Shown here: positions 32,814 to 41,183 of the stretch, in pieces
Layout: each line of letters starts with the position of its first letter
Position numbering within the stretch: the first letter of the stretch is position 1
NCBI RefSeq assembly: GCF_901827205.1
Contig: NZ_LR594675.1
Coordinates: 3,782,001-3,846,000, forward strand
Reading direction: 5' to 3'
Length of the DNA: 64,000 bases
DNA from: Variovorax sp. PBS-H4
Lineage (GTDB): Bacteria; Pseudomonadota; Gammaproteobacteria; Burkholderiales; Burkholderiaceae_C
Notes under the pieces: generated by a model
Database searches by the model: none
Told to the model about the DNA's origin: nothing
What the model saw: the letters and a program-made list of their open reading frames with translations, nothing else
Translations under genes and position numbers: made by a program

Positions 32814-33569
32814 TCAGGCCGAAGCGCCCTCTTCGACCTCGACGAATTCATCGGAATTGCCCTCGGCCACGGCCTTGACCACATCGCTGGCGGCACTGGA
32901 ACGGCCTTCGATGATGGCATCGGCAATGCCACGAGCGTACAAGGTGACAGCCTTCGACGAGTCGTCATTGCCCGGAATGACATAGTCGATACCTTCGGGC
33001 GAGTGGTTGGAGTCCACGACGCCGATCAGCGGGATGCCCAGCTTCTTCGCCTCAGCCACCGCGATCTTGTGGAAGCCCACGTCGATCACGAAGATGGCGT
33101 CGGGCAGCGCGTTCATGTCCTGGATGCCGCCGATGTCCTTCTCGAGCTTCTCGATCTCGCGATTGAAGGTCAGCTGCTCTTTCTTGCTGAGACTGTCGAG
33201 GCCGGCTTCCTGCTGAGCCTTCATGTCCTTCAGGCGCTTGATGGAGGTCTTGACGGTCTTGAAGTTGGTCAGCATGCCGCCGAGCCAGCGGGTGTCGACG
33301 AACGGGACGCCGGCGCGGCGCGCCTCCGTCGCCACGATCTCGCGGGCCTGGCGCTTGGTGCCGACCATCAGGATGGTGCCGCGGTTGGCGGTGAGCTGCT
33401 TGGCGTACTTCATCGCTTCCTGGAACATCGGAAGCGTTTTTTCCAGGTTGATGATGTGGATCTTGTTGCGATGGCCGAAGATGTACGGAGCCATCTTGGG
33501 GTTCCAGAAGCGCGTCTGGTGACCGAAATGGACACCGGCTTCCAGCATTTCGCGCATGGTCGTCGACAT
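32814..33569 (-). CDS. rpsB: 30S ribosomal protein S2
   Basis: A 251-residue S2 protein of the small-subunit head and body interface. It starts MSTTMREMLEAGVHFGHQTRFWNPKM, the classic N-terminus, and contains FVDTRWLGGMLTNFKTVK and IPLIGVVDSNHSPEGIDYVIPGNDD. The acidic C-terminal tail is normal. GGAG lies 8 bases upstream of the ATG at 33569; the longer open frame runs into the regulatory leader. It is the first gene of the long run ending at 18363. The leader is strongly structured (see next entries). Confidence 0.98.
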   Translation of the reverse strand: MSTTMREMLEAGVHFGHQTRFWNPKMAPYIFGHRNKIHIINLEKTLPMFQEAMKYAKQLTANRGTILMVGTKRQAREIVATEARRAGVPFVDTRWLGGMLTNFKTVKTSIKRLKDMKAQQEAGLDSLSKKEQLTFNREIEKLEKDIGGIQDMNALPDAIFVIDVGFHKIAVAEAKKLGIPLIGVVDSNHSPEGIDYVIPGNDDSSKAVTLYARGIADAIIEGRSSAASDVVKAVAEGNSDEFVEVEEGASA

Positions 33570-33599
33570 AGGAATAACTCCAAAGGTTGGGTCTAAAAT

Positions 33600-33650
33600 C
33601 CAGCCCGTTTTGCGATCCTCTGGAGGACCGCAACACCTCGAATGGGCTGG
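33600..33650 (-). promoter_or_regulatory. structured rpsB leader, candidate S2 autoregulation element
   Basis: In the minus-strand transcript CCAGCCC (33650-33644) can pair with GGGCUGG (33606-33600), enclosing a long hairpin: 33633-33623 pairs with 33620-33610 as an 11-pair stem in which the only non-Watson-Crick pair is G-U. It ends 30 bases before the rpsB ATG. In gammaproteobacteria the rpsB leader (Rfam t44) is a structured S2 autoregulation site; whether this fold is the equivalent is inference. Confidence 0.55.
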
Positions 33651-33699
33651 TTTGCGGATATGTTTTGCGCTGGGAAAGGACCCAGGGTGAAACCCGCAG

Positions 33700-33705
33700 A
33701 GTATA
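33700..33705 (-). promoter_or_regulatory. candidate rpsB -10 element
   Basis: The minus strand reads GTGCTATACTCTGCGG, containing TATACT at 33705-33700. Initiation about 7 bases downstream would give a leader of roughly 120 bases, including an extra small stem CTGGG/CCCAG (33685-33670) and the structured element. The -35 region is not convincing. Confidence 0.45.
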
Positions 33706-33749
33706 GCACCCACCACTCGTCCCTCCTTCTCCACGGCTCCCCTCACATC

Positions 33750-35081
33750 ATGCGCCCTGACCTGCACGCGACCCGCCTTTCCCTGCTGGCCGGCGCCTCC
33801 GACGCGCGCGCCGAGATGGAGCACTCCATCACCACCGCCGCTTCCGCAGCCTGCGCCTATGCCTTCACCCGAACCTCGTTCGACGAAGCGCGCCAGGCAG
33901 CCGCGGCGGCACAGCCCATGCAACGGCTTGCAGGGCTGGCTTTCTCGGCCAAGGACTTGTTCGACCTCGCCGGCCAGCCAACGCCAGCCGGCTCAGTGGT
34001 GCTGGCCCATGCACCATCGGCCCGGGCCGATGCCCCGGCCGTGGCCCGGCTGCGGGCCGCGGGTGGCGCCTTGATCGGCCGCACCAACATGACCGAGTTC
34101 GCTTTCTCAGGCGTGGGCGTCAATCCGCACTACGGCACCCCGGTCAACGGGTGCGATCCCGCGACGCAGCGCATTCCTGGCGGCTCCTCTTCCGGCGCCG
34201 CGATCTCCGTGGCCAGCGGCGCGGCCTTCATCGGGCTGGGTTCCGACACCGGCGGCTCGATCCGCATCCCGGCGGCCCTCAACGGCATCGTGGGTTTCAA
34301 GAACACGGCGCGGCTGGTGCCGACGGATGGCGCCCTGCCGCTCTCGACCACGCTGGACACCGTCTGCGCCATGACGCGCTCGGTACGCGACGCGATCACC
34401 GCGCACGAGATCCTGGCCGCCCGCCGCGTTACCGCCGGCACAGCGCCGCTTTCCGCCTATCGGCTGGCAGTTGTCAAGGACCTGTTCTTCGACGAGGTCG
34501 ATTCTGCGGTGTCCCATGCCTTCGAGCGTACGATGCGCACCCTGCGTACGGCCGGTGCCCGCATCGAGGAGATCGCACTGCCCGAACTGGCCGACCTTCG
34601 GTCGATCAATGCGACCGGCGGATTCTCCGCCGCCGAAGCCTATGCGTGGCACCGCCTGCTGCTGGAACGCAGCGGTGCCGGCTATGACGTGCGGGTGGCC
34701 CAGCGCATCCTGAAGGGCGCAACCATGAAGGCGCACGAATACATCGAACTCATCCATGCGCGACGCGACTGGATCGCCCGCATGGAGGCCGCTCTCGCCC
34801 CTTTCGACGTGCTGCTGTCACCCACCGTGCCACTCGTGGCGCCGCCGCTGGCAGAGGTGGCGCCCGGTGCGGAGCGGGATGAGGCCTTCTTCCGCATCAA
34901 CACGCTGTTGCTGCGAAACCCGTCGGTGATCAACATGCTGGACGGGTGCGCTCTATCGCTGCCGTGCCATGTCGAAGGCGAGCTGCCCGTCGGCCTCATG
35001 CTCTGGCATGCCGCATTGCATGACGATGCGGTGCTGGCGGTGGCGCTGCAAGTCGAGCGCGAGTTGCAAGCGATCCATTAG
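33750..35081 (+). CDS. amidase (amidase signature family)
   Basis: A 443-residue amidase-signature hydrolase. The Ser-Ser-Lys machinery is visible: Lys68 in AFSAKDLFDLAGQPT, the glycine/serine loop PGGSSSGAAISVASG (143-157), and the nucleophile Ser170 in GSDTGGSIRIPAALNG. Such enzymes hydrolyse small amides or ureido compounds; the substrate is not determinable. The ATG at 33750 is chosen because the upstream frame crosses the rpsB promoter region. It is divergent from rpsB and 45 bases before a D-amino-acid dehydrogenase-like gene, so amide hydrolysis followed by amine oxidation is possible. Confidence 0.88.
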   Translation: MRPDLHATRLSLLAGASDARAEMEHSITTAASAACAYAFTRTSFDEARQAAAAAQPMQRLAGLAFSAKDLFDLAGQPTPAGSVVLAHAPSARADAPAVARLRAAGGALIGRTNMTEFAFSGVGVNPHYGTPVNGCDPATQRIPGGSSSGAAISVASGAAFIGLGSDTGGSIRIPAALNGIVGFKNTARLVPTDGALPLSTTLDTVCAMTRSVRDAITAHEILAARRVTAGTAPLSAYRLAVVKDLFFDEVDSAVSHAFERTMRTLRTAGARIEEIALPELADLRSINATGGFSAAEAYAWHRLLLERSGAGYDVRVAQRILKGATMKAHEYIELIHARRDWIARMEAALAPFDVLLSPTVPLVAPPLAEVAPGAERDEAFFRINTLLLRNPSVINMLDGCALSLPCHVEGELPVGLMLWHAALHDDAVLAVALQVERELQAIH

Positions 35082-35126
35082 GAGGCTCGCGCGCGGGCGC
35101 CGCCCCTTATCACACCAAAGAACAGA

Positions 35127-36383
35127 ATGAAGATCGCGATCGTGGGCGCCGGCATCATCGGCGTCACCACTGCCTGGGAGCTGGCCTCGGACGGCCATGA
35201 AGTCATGGTCTTCGAGCGCCGTGGGGCCGCCGCCGAGGAATCAAGTTTTGCCAATGCCGGCGTGGTTGCGCCCGGCTATGTCACACCTTGGGCCGCGCCG
35301 GGGATGCGCGGCAAGGTGCTGCGGTCGCTGCTGTCGACCCATGGCGCGGTCAAGCTGCGCTGGCCGCTCACCGGGCGCGACCTGGCCTGGATGGCGCGCT
35401 GGCAACGTGCCTGCCAGCTTGAAAGCTACCTGGCCAACCGCGCGCGCATGCAGCGCCTGGCCTTTTACAGCCGCACCCGCCTTCACGAGATCACCGAGGC
35501 GCGCGAGCTCAACTACGAACGCAGCGATGGCTACCTGGTGCTGCTGCGGTCCAAGCGCGAGAAGAAGCTGATACAGCCTGGCCTCGAGGTGCTGCGGCAG
35601 GCCGGCAGCAGCTTCCGCGAGGTGGACGCCGACGAAGCTCGGCGGATCGAGCCCGCGCTCAGCACCGAGACCGAGCTGGCCGGGGCGATCCATCTGCCGG
35701 ACGACGAGGTAGCCAACTGCCGCCAGTTCGCCCTGTTGCTCAAGTGGGAGACCGAGGCGCTGGGCGCCCAGTTCCATTTCAACTGCGACCTCGCGCCGCT
35801 CAGCCGCGCGGCGCCGACCGAACTGCGGTTGGCCAGCGGCTCCGAGGGCCATCGCTTCGACGCCGTGGTGATGTGCGCCGGGGTGGCGTCGGCCGAGTTG
35901 CTGCGGCCCCTGGGCCTGCGCATTCCGGTCGCACCGATCTACGGTCACTCGATCAGCGCCAATATTCGCGAGCCGCTCAACGCCCCGCGCAGCGCAGTGA
36001 TGGACGAGCGCTACAAGGTTGCAATCTCGCGTCTCGGGCAGCGAGTGCGCGTTGCGGGCAGCGCCGAGCTCGGCGGCTCGCTGAACAGTCTTCACCCGGA
36101 GGCGCTACGAACGATCTACAAGGTGCTTCAGGACTGGTTTCCAGGCGCCGTTACCCTGCAGGCCGGCGTCCAGCAATGGAAAGGTGCGCGGCCCATGCTC
36201 CCCGACGGCCCGCCCCTCATCGGACCCAGTGGCGTCCCGGGCGTCTGGCTCAACCTGGGACACGGTTCCAGCGGCTGGGCGCTGTCCTGCGGCAGCGCGC
36301 GGGTACTGGCGGACATGATGGGGGGCCGCGACCCGGGCATCGATCTCGAGGGGCTGGGCATCGAGCGTTTGCTGCAACACTAA
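35127..36383 (+). CDS. dadA: D-amino acid dehydrogenase-like FAD-dependent oxidoreductase
   Basis: A 418-residue DAO-family flavoprotein. The N-terminal FAD motif is KIAIVGAGIIGVTTAWELA followed by VMVFERRGAAAEESSFANAG, which matches DadA and its relatives. The GYVTPWAAPGM segment and the C-terminal WLNLGHGSSGWALSCGSA close the FAD fold. DadA deaminates D-amino acids to 2-oxoacids and passes electrons to the respiratory chain. The symbol is a family-level call; no alanine racemase lies beside it, which is the usual dadAX partner. It follows the amidase gene and precedes the NAD(P)HX repair gene by 27 bases. Confidence 0.82.
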   Translation: MKIAIVGAGIIGVTTAWELASDGHEVMVFERRGAAAEESSFANAGVVAPGYVTPWAAPGMRGKVLRSLLSTHGAVKLRWPLTGRDLAWMARWQRACQLESYLANRARMQRLAFYSRTRLHEITEARELNYERSDGYLVLLRSKREKKLIQPGLEVLRQAGSSFREVDADEARRIEPALSTETELAGAIHLPDDEVANCRQFALLLKWETEALGAQFHFNCDLAPLSRAAPTELRLASGSEGHRFDAVVMCAGVASAELLRPLGLRIPVAPIYGHSISANIREPLNAPRSAVMDERYKVAISRLGQRVRVAGSAELGGSLNSLHPEALRTIYKVLQDWFPGAVTLQAGVQQWKGARPMLPDGPPLIGPSGVPGVWLNLGHGSSGWALSCGSARVLADMMGGRDPGIDLEGLGIERLLQH

Positions 36384-36410
36384 GAGCCATCCGGATCGGA
36401 GCGCCCCGCC

Positions 36411-37886
36411 ATGCAACGCATCACCTCAGGCACCTCGGCCCCGCTGTTTGAAATCGCGGCTTCGCGCCGGATCGAACAGGCCGCCGCCGCTGCCCTGCCG
36501 CCGCATACCCTGATGCAGCGCGCCGGGCTGGCGGTGGCGCGGCTCGCGATGGCGACCGTGCCGCACGCGCGCACCATATGGATTGCCTGCGGCCCAGGAA
36601 ATAACGGGGGCGATGGTTTCGAGGCTGCAACGCAGTTGCAGCACCGCGGCTTCGCACCGGTGGTCACCCGCATCGGCAACGACGAGCGCCTGCCGGCCGA
36701 CGCTGCCGCTTCGTTGCAGCGTGCGCGTGATGCCGGCGTGCGCTTCGCGGACGCCCCGCCGGCAAGCGCCGACCTGGTCATCGACGCCCTGCTAGGCCTC
36801 GGCGCCGCCCGCCCCCCGGAGGGGCCCATGGCGGACTGGCTGCGGCGTATGCACACCGGTTCCGCGCCCGTGCTCAGCGTGGACACGCCTTCGGGCCTGA
36901 ATGCCGACACAGGTGTGTTGGCGCTGGACTTCCTCGCTCCTGCTGTCGTCCGCGGCCCCGGGGTCCGCCGCCTGTGCCTCAGTCTCCTGACGCTCAAGCC
37001 CGGCCTCTTCACGTCGCAAGGGCGAGACGCTGTTGGCGAGCTGTGGTTCGACGACCTGGACGTGATGCCGGGCGCCGAACGGCCCACGGCCCGGCTTCCC
37101 GGCGAGCCGTCCGCTGTGCTGCGACCCCATACGTCCCACAAGGGAACCTACGGCGATGTCGCGGTCATCGGCGGCGCTCCCGGGATGGTGGGCGCTGCCC
37201 TGCTGGCAGCCACCGCGGCGCTGCATGCGGGCGCGGGCCGCGTATACGTCGCCTCGCTCGATACCGCCTTCTCCCCAATCGACACAGCGCAGCCCGAACT
37301 GATGTTCCGGACGCCCGACGCGCTCGACCTGCGGGCCATGACCGTGGTCTGCGGCTGCGGGGCCGGCACAGCGGTGCGTGACCCGCTGCCGCGGGTGCTC
37401 CAGGAAGCGCACGCACTGGTGCTCGATGCCGACGCGCTCAATGCGATTGCAGCCGACGGCGCCTTGCAAACTCTGCTTGTCGCACGCGCCCGCTCGGGCC
37501 ACCGGACAGTCCTCACGCCTCATCCGCTGGAGGCCGCCCGCCTGCTGGGCACCGGCGCGGCCGAGGTGCAAGGCGACCGGCTGCGCGCTGCTCAGCTGCT
37601 GTCTGAGCGATTCGGCGCGACCATCGTCCTAAAGGGGTCGGGAACGATCGTGGCTGCAGCGGGCGAGGTGCCGACGATCAACCCGACGGGCAACGCACGC
37701 CTCGCAAGCGCGGGCACTGGCGACGTGCTGGCCGGCATGATCGGTGCGGCCCTGGCAGCGGGCCAGCCCTCAGTGGCAGCCAGTCGCGAGGCAGTCTGGC
37801 GGCATGGCGACCTGGCCGACCACTGGCCGACTGACGTGCCGCTCACCGCGGGCACCCTCGCGCGGGGCTGGAAAAAGGCCTCCTAG
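36411..37886 (+). CDS. nnr: bifunctional NAD(P)H-hydrate epimerase/dehydratase
   Basis: A 491-residue metabolite-repair enzyme that epimerises and then dehydrates hydrated NAD(P)H. The N-terminal YjeF_N domain (about 1-220) has the Rossmann segment IACGPGNNGGDGFEAA (58-73). The C-terminal ribokinase-like dehydratase (about 230-491) carries GTYGDVAVIGGAPGMVGAALLA, VLTPHPLEAARLLG, GSGTIVAAAG and the catalytic TGNARLASAGTGDVLAGMI. Both halves look intact. It ends tail-to-tail with the SDR gene at a shared CTAG (37883-37886). Confidence 0.94.
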   Translation: MQRITSGTSAPLFEIAASRRIEQAAAAALPPHTLMQRAGLAVARLAMATVPHARTIWIACGPGNNGGDGFEAATQLQHRGFAPVVTRIGNDERLPADAAASLQRARDAGVRFADAPPASADLVIDALLGLGAARPPEGPMADWLRRMHTGSAPVLSVDTPSGLNADTGVLALDFLAPAVVRGPGVRRLCLSLLTLKPGLFTSQGRDAVGELWFDDLDVMPGAERPTARLPGEPSAVLRPHTSHKGTYGDVAVIGGAPGMVGAALLAATAALHAGAGRVYVASLDTAFSPIDTAQPELMFRTPDALDLRAMTVVCGCGAGTAVRDPLPRVLQEAHALVLDADALNAIAADGALQTLLVARARSGHRTVLTPHPLEAARLLGTGAAEVQGDRLRAAQLLSERFGATIVLKGSGTIVAAAGEVPTINPTGNARLASAGTGDVLAGMIGAALAAGQPSVAASREAVWRHGDLADHWPTDVPLTAGTLARGWKKAS

Positions 37887-38644
37887 CCTCGCCCGACGAA
37901 GGGCATCTTCGTCGCCATCACCGTGTGGAACAACACGTTGGCTTCAAGCGGCAGGTTTGCCATGTACAGCACCGACTGGCCAACGATGGACACGTCCATC
38001 ACCGGCTCGATCGCGATCTCGCCGTTGGCCTGCGGCACGCCCTTGGTCATCCGGGCGGCGAGCTCGGTCATCGCATTGCCGACGTCGATCTGGCCCACTG
38101 CGATGTCGTGCTTGCGGCCGTCGAGCGAAGCCGTCTTGGTCAGTCCTTCAACGGCGTGCTTGGTCGCCGTGTAGGCCATGGAGTTGGGCCGCGGCGCAGT
38201 GGCGGAGATCGAGCCGTTGTTGATGATGCGGCCGCCGCGCGGTGTCTGCGCCTGCATGGTCCGAAAAGCCTGCTGGATGCAATAGAACATCCCGTTGAGG
38301 TTGATGTCGACCACGCCGCGCCACTGCTCCGGCGTCCACTCCTCGAAAGAGCCCGGCGGGTTGCCGACGCCGGCGTTGTTGAACAGGAGGTCGACCCGGC
38401 CGAAGCGTTCCACAGCGGCAGCAAACAAGGCCTGGACCGACTCCGGATGGGCCACGTCGGTCGGCACGGCAAAGGCGCGTGCACCAGCTCCCGAATCTTC
38501 AGCAACCTGCTCAAGGGGCTCCAGCCGGCGGCCCGCCAGCACCACGCTCCAGCCATCGCCCAGCAGGGCCAGCGCGGCGGCGCGGCCGATGCCGCTGCCT
38601 GCGCCCGTGACGATTGCAATACGGCTCCTCTTGTCTGCACCCAT
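37883..38644 (-). CDS. SDR family oxidoreductase
   Basis: A 253-residue classical short-chain dehydrogenase. The cofactor motif TGAGSGIG is at 13-20, NNAG at 89-92, and the catalytic triad is Ser145, Tyr158 and Lys162 (YTATKHAVEGLTK). VVLAGRR after strand 2 favours NADP(H). The C-terminus QSVLYMANLPLEANVLFHTVMATKMPF is a common pattern in SDRs of unknown substrate. It follows rnr by 13 bases, so it is probably on the RNase R transcript. No function can be assigned beyond the family. Confidence 0.9.
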   Translation of the reverse strand: MGADKRSRIAIVTGAGSGIGRAAALALLGDGWSVVLAGRRLEPLEQVAEDSGAGARAFAVPTDVAHPESVQALFAAAVERFGRVDLLFNNAGVGNPPGSFEEWTPEQWRGVVDINLNGMFYCIQQAFRTMQAQTPRGGRIINNGSISATAPRPNSMAYTATKHAVEGLTKTASLDGRKHDIAVGQIDVGNAMTELAARMTKGVPQANGEIAIEPVMDVSIVGQSVLYMANLPLEANVLFHTVMATKMPFVGRG

Positions 38645-38657
38645 CTTCGCTTCTCCT

Positions 38658-40925
38658 TCAACGGCGCGGCTTGCGCCCTTTCATCTTGCTGGCGGCCTTC
38701 TTGACGGCCGTACGGAAAGCCTGCATGGCCGACTGCGGCGCGGCGCCGACACCATGATCGCTGCTGCGCTCGCTGCGTTCGATGCCGGAAGGCTCGGGCT
38801 TCTTGCGCGCGCTGCGCTTGGTCGAGGCCTTGGCGGGCACGCCCCCGGTCGAAAGGCCCTTGTCCTTCAAGGCACGCGAGCTCAGCTCCTCGCCCTCGCG
38901 CACCAAGCGGAAGTCGATTTTCCGGCCGTCGAGGTCGACACGGCTCACCTGCACGCGCACGCGCGTGCCGATGGCGTAGCGGATGCCGGTGCGCTCGCCG
39001 CGCAGTTCCTGCCGCTGTTCGTCGAACTTGAAGTACTCGCCGCCGAGCTCGGTGATATGCACCAGGCCTTCCACGTACATCGCGTCGAGCGTAACGAAGA
39101 TGCCGAAGGTGGTGGCGGCAGTGACCACGCCGCCGTACTCCTCGCCCAGATGCTCGCGCATGTATTTGCACTTGAGCCAGGCTTCCACGTCGCGGCTGGC
39201 TTCGTCGGCACGGCGCTCGTTTGCACTGCAGTGCAGGCCGGCCGCCTCCCAGGCCAGCACCTCCTTGCTCGGCGCGACCGTGGCCTTCTGCGGCCTGGTG
39301 GTCGGCGCCTTGACCCGCGCCGCCCACCGCTTGGCGAGCTTGGCATGCGCCTCGCCCGGCGTCGGCAACATCGGCAATTGGTACCTTGTCTTGCCCAGGA
39401 TCGCCTTGATCACCCGATGCACCAGCAGGTCGGGGTAGCGACGGATCGGGCTGGTGAAATGCGTGTAGGCCTCGTAGGCCAGGCCGAAGTGGCCGCTGTT
39501 GATCGGCGTGTAGATCGCCTGCTGCATCGATCGCAGCAGCATGGTGTGGATCTGCTGCGCATCGGGCCGCTCTTTGGTTGCCTGCGCAATCGCCTGGAAC
39601 TCGCCGGGCTTGGGATGGTCGGTGATCGACAGGCCCACGCCCATCGCCTTGAGGTAGCCGCGCAGGATTTCTTTTTTCTCGGGCGTCGGGCCCTCGTGCA
39701 CGCGATACAGGCCTGGATGCTTGCCTTCTGCAATGAAGTCGGCGCTGCAGACGTTGGCCGCAAGCATCGCCTCCTCGATCAGGCGGTGCGCCTCATTGCG
39801 CGTGCGGGGCACGATCTTCTCGATGCGGCCGGCCTCGTCGCAGATGATCTGCGTCTCGGTGGTTTCGAAGTCGACTGCGCCGCGCTTGCTGCGCTGCGCG
39901 AGCAGCGCGCGGTACGCGTCGTGCAGGTTGAGCAGATCCTTCACGCGCTCCTTGCGCTTGGCTGCCTCCGGGCCGCGCGTATTGCCGAGGATCGCAGCAA
40001 CCTCCGTGTAGGTGAAGCGCGCATGGCTCCACATCACAGCCGGGTAGAACTGGTACGCGTAGATCTCGCCTTCGGCGGTCACCAGCATGTCGCAGACCAT
40101 GCACAAGCGCTCGACCTCGGGGTTCAGCGAGCACAGGCCGTTGGACAACTTCTCCGGCAGCATGGGAATCACGCGGCGCGGAAAGTAGACACTGGTCGCG
40201 CGGTCGTAGGCGTCGATGTCGATGGCGGAGCCGGTCTGCACATAGGCGCTGACGTCCGCGATGGCGACCAGGAGACGCCAGCCCTTGCCACGTCCCACCT
40301 TGGCAGGCTCGCAGTACACGGCATCGTCGAAGTCCCGGGCGTCCTCGCCGTCGATGGTGACAAGCGGAACATCGGTCAGGTCGACACGGCCCTTCTTGTC
40401 GATGGCACGCACCTTGTCTGGCAGTGCCTTGGCCTCGGCCAGGCAAGCCTCGGAGAACTCGTGCGGCACGCCGTACTTGCGCACGGCGATCTCGATCTCC
40501 ATGCCCGGATCGTCGATTTCGCCGAGCACCTCCTTGACGCGGCCTACGGGTTGGCCGAACAGCGCAGGCGGTTCGGTCAGTTGCACGACCACCACCTGGC
40601 CCACCTTGGCGGTACCGATCGCGACCTTGGGAATCATCACGTCCTGGCCGTAGCGCTTGTCCTCGGGCGCGACGAGCCAGATGCCGCCTTCGTGCAGAAG
40701 CCGGCCGATGATCGGCTGCTGGGGTCGCTCGATGATCTCGACCACGCGGCCCTCGGGCCGCCCGCGGCGATCCTGGCGCACGACGCGCGCCTTGACGCGG
40801 TCCTTGTGCAGCACCGCGCGCATTTCGTTGGGAGGCAGGTAGATGTCGGCGTCGCCATCGTCGCGCTGCACGAAGCCGTGCCCATCGCGATGACCCTGCA
40901 CCGTTCCTTCGACTTCGTCCAGCAA
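38658..40925 (-). CDS. rnr: ribonuclease R
   Basis: A 755-residue 3'-5' exoribonuclease of the RNB family. Cold-shock RNA-binding folds fill about 1-170 (VQGHRDGHGFVQRDDGDADIYL). The catalytic Asp cluster is in IDGEDARDFDDAVYC (about 191-205), with FTSPIRRYPDLLVHR later in the RNB domain. An S1 domain (about 580-665) precedes a lysine/arginine-rich tail. The start is uncertain: TTG at 40925 gives MLDEVEGTVQGH, which matches the usual N-terminus; TTG at 40943 and ATG at 41006 are in frame but the former would be leaderless and the latter lies upstream of the promoter. It is divergent from tRNA-Leu. Confidence 0.95.
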   Translation of the reverse strand: MLDEVEGTVQGHRDGHGFVQRDDGDADIYLPPNEMRAVLHKDRVKARVVRQDRRGRPEGRVVEIIERPQQPIIGRLLHEGGIWLVAPEDKRYGQDVMIPKVAIGTAKVGQVVVVQLTEPPALFGQPVGRVKEVLGEIDDPGMEIEIAVRKYGVPHEFSEACLAEAKALPDKVRAIDKKGRVDLTDVPLVTIDGEDARDFDDAVYCEPAKVGRGKGWRLLVAIADVSAYVQTGSAIDIDAYDRATSVYFPRRVIPMLPEKLSNGLCSLNPEVERLCMVCDMLVTAEGEIYAYQFYPAVMWSHARFTYTEVAAILGNTRGPEAAKRKERVKDLLNLHDAYRALLAQRSKRGAVDFETTETQIICDEAGRIEKIVPRTRNEAHRLIEEAMLAANVCSADFIAEGKHPGLYRVHEGPTPEKKEILRGYLKAMGVGLSITDHPKPGEFQAIAQATKERPDAQQIHTMLLRSMQQAIYTPINSGHFGLAYEAYTHFTSPIRRYPDLLVHRVIKAILGKTRYQLPMLPTPGEAHAKLAKRWAARVKAPTTRPQKATVAPSKEVLAWEAAGLHCSANERRADEASRDVEAWLKCKYMREHLGEEYGGVVTAATTFGIFVTLDAMYVEGLVHITELGGEYFKFDEQRQELRGERTGIRYAIGTRVRVQVSRVDLDGRKIDFRLVREGEELSSRALKDKGLSTGGVPAKASTKRSARKKPEPSGIERSERSSDHGVGAAPQSAMQAFRTAVKKAASKMKGRKPRR

Positions 40926-40949
40926 GCCGCCGGAGTGACTCAAATTTTT

Positions 40950-40981
40950 AATATATACTCTCTTTCTTTCCTGAAATTCAA
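40950..40981 (-). promoter_or_regulatory. rnr promoter in an AT-rich island
   Basis: On the minus strand TTGAAT (40981-40976) is followed after 18 bases by TATATA (40957-40952). This block is strikingly AT-rich for the window. Read on the plus strand it contains TATACT (40954-40959), which could serve tRNA-Leu, 59 bases downstream. A start about 7 bases past the minus-strand -10 would fall at 40945, almost on the TTG at 40943. Confidence 0.6.
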
Positions 40982-41017
40982 AACCTGTTGCACGGACTTG
41001 ATCCATGCAGCAAGTGG

Positions 41018-41102
<85 letters not shown>

Positions 41103-41137
41103 AGTTTAGATAATCCCTCTGGGTCATCTTCGATTCA

Positions 41138-41163
41138 AGCCACCGGCCTCCGGTGGCTTTTTT
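41138..41163 (+). terminator. intrinsic terminator after tRNA-Leu
   Basis: GCCACCGG (41139-41146) and CCGGTGGC (41150-41157) pair around CCT and are followed directly by six T residues on the plus strand. It lies about 36 bases past the tRNA 3' end. Confidence 0.92.
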
Positions 41164-41183
41164 CATGGCCGTCGAAAGCCGCA

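Noticed and set aside
33642..33749. N-terminal extension of the amidase.
   Set aside because: It would cross the rpsB promoter and leader and lacks an RBS or family similarity; the ATG at 33750 fits better.
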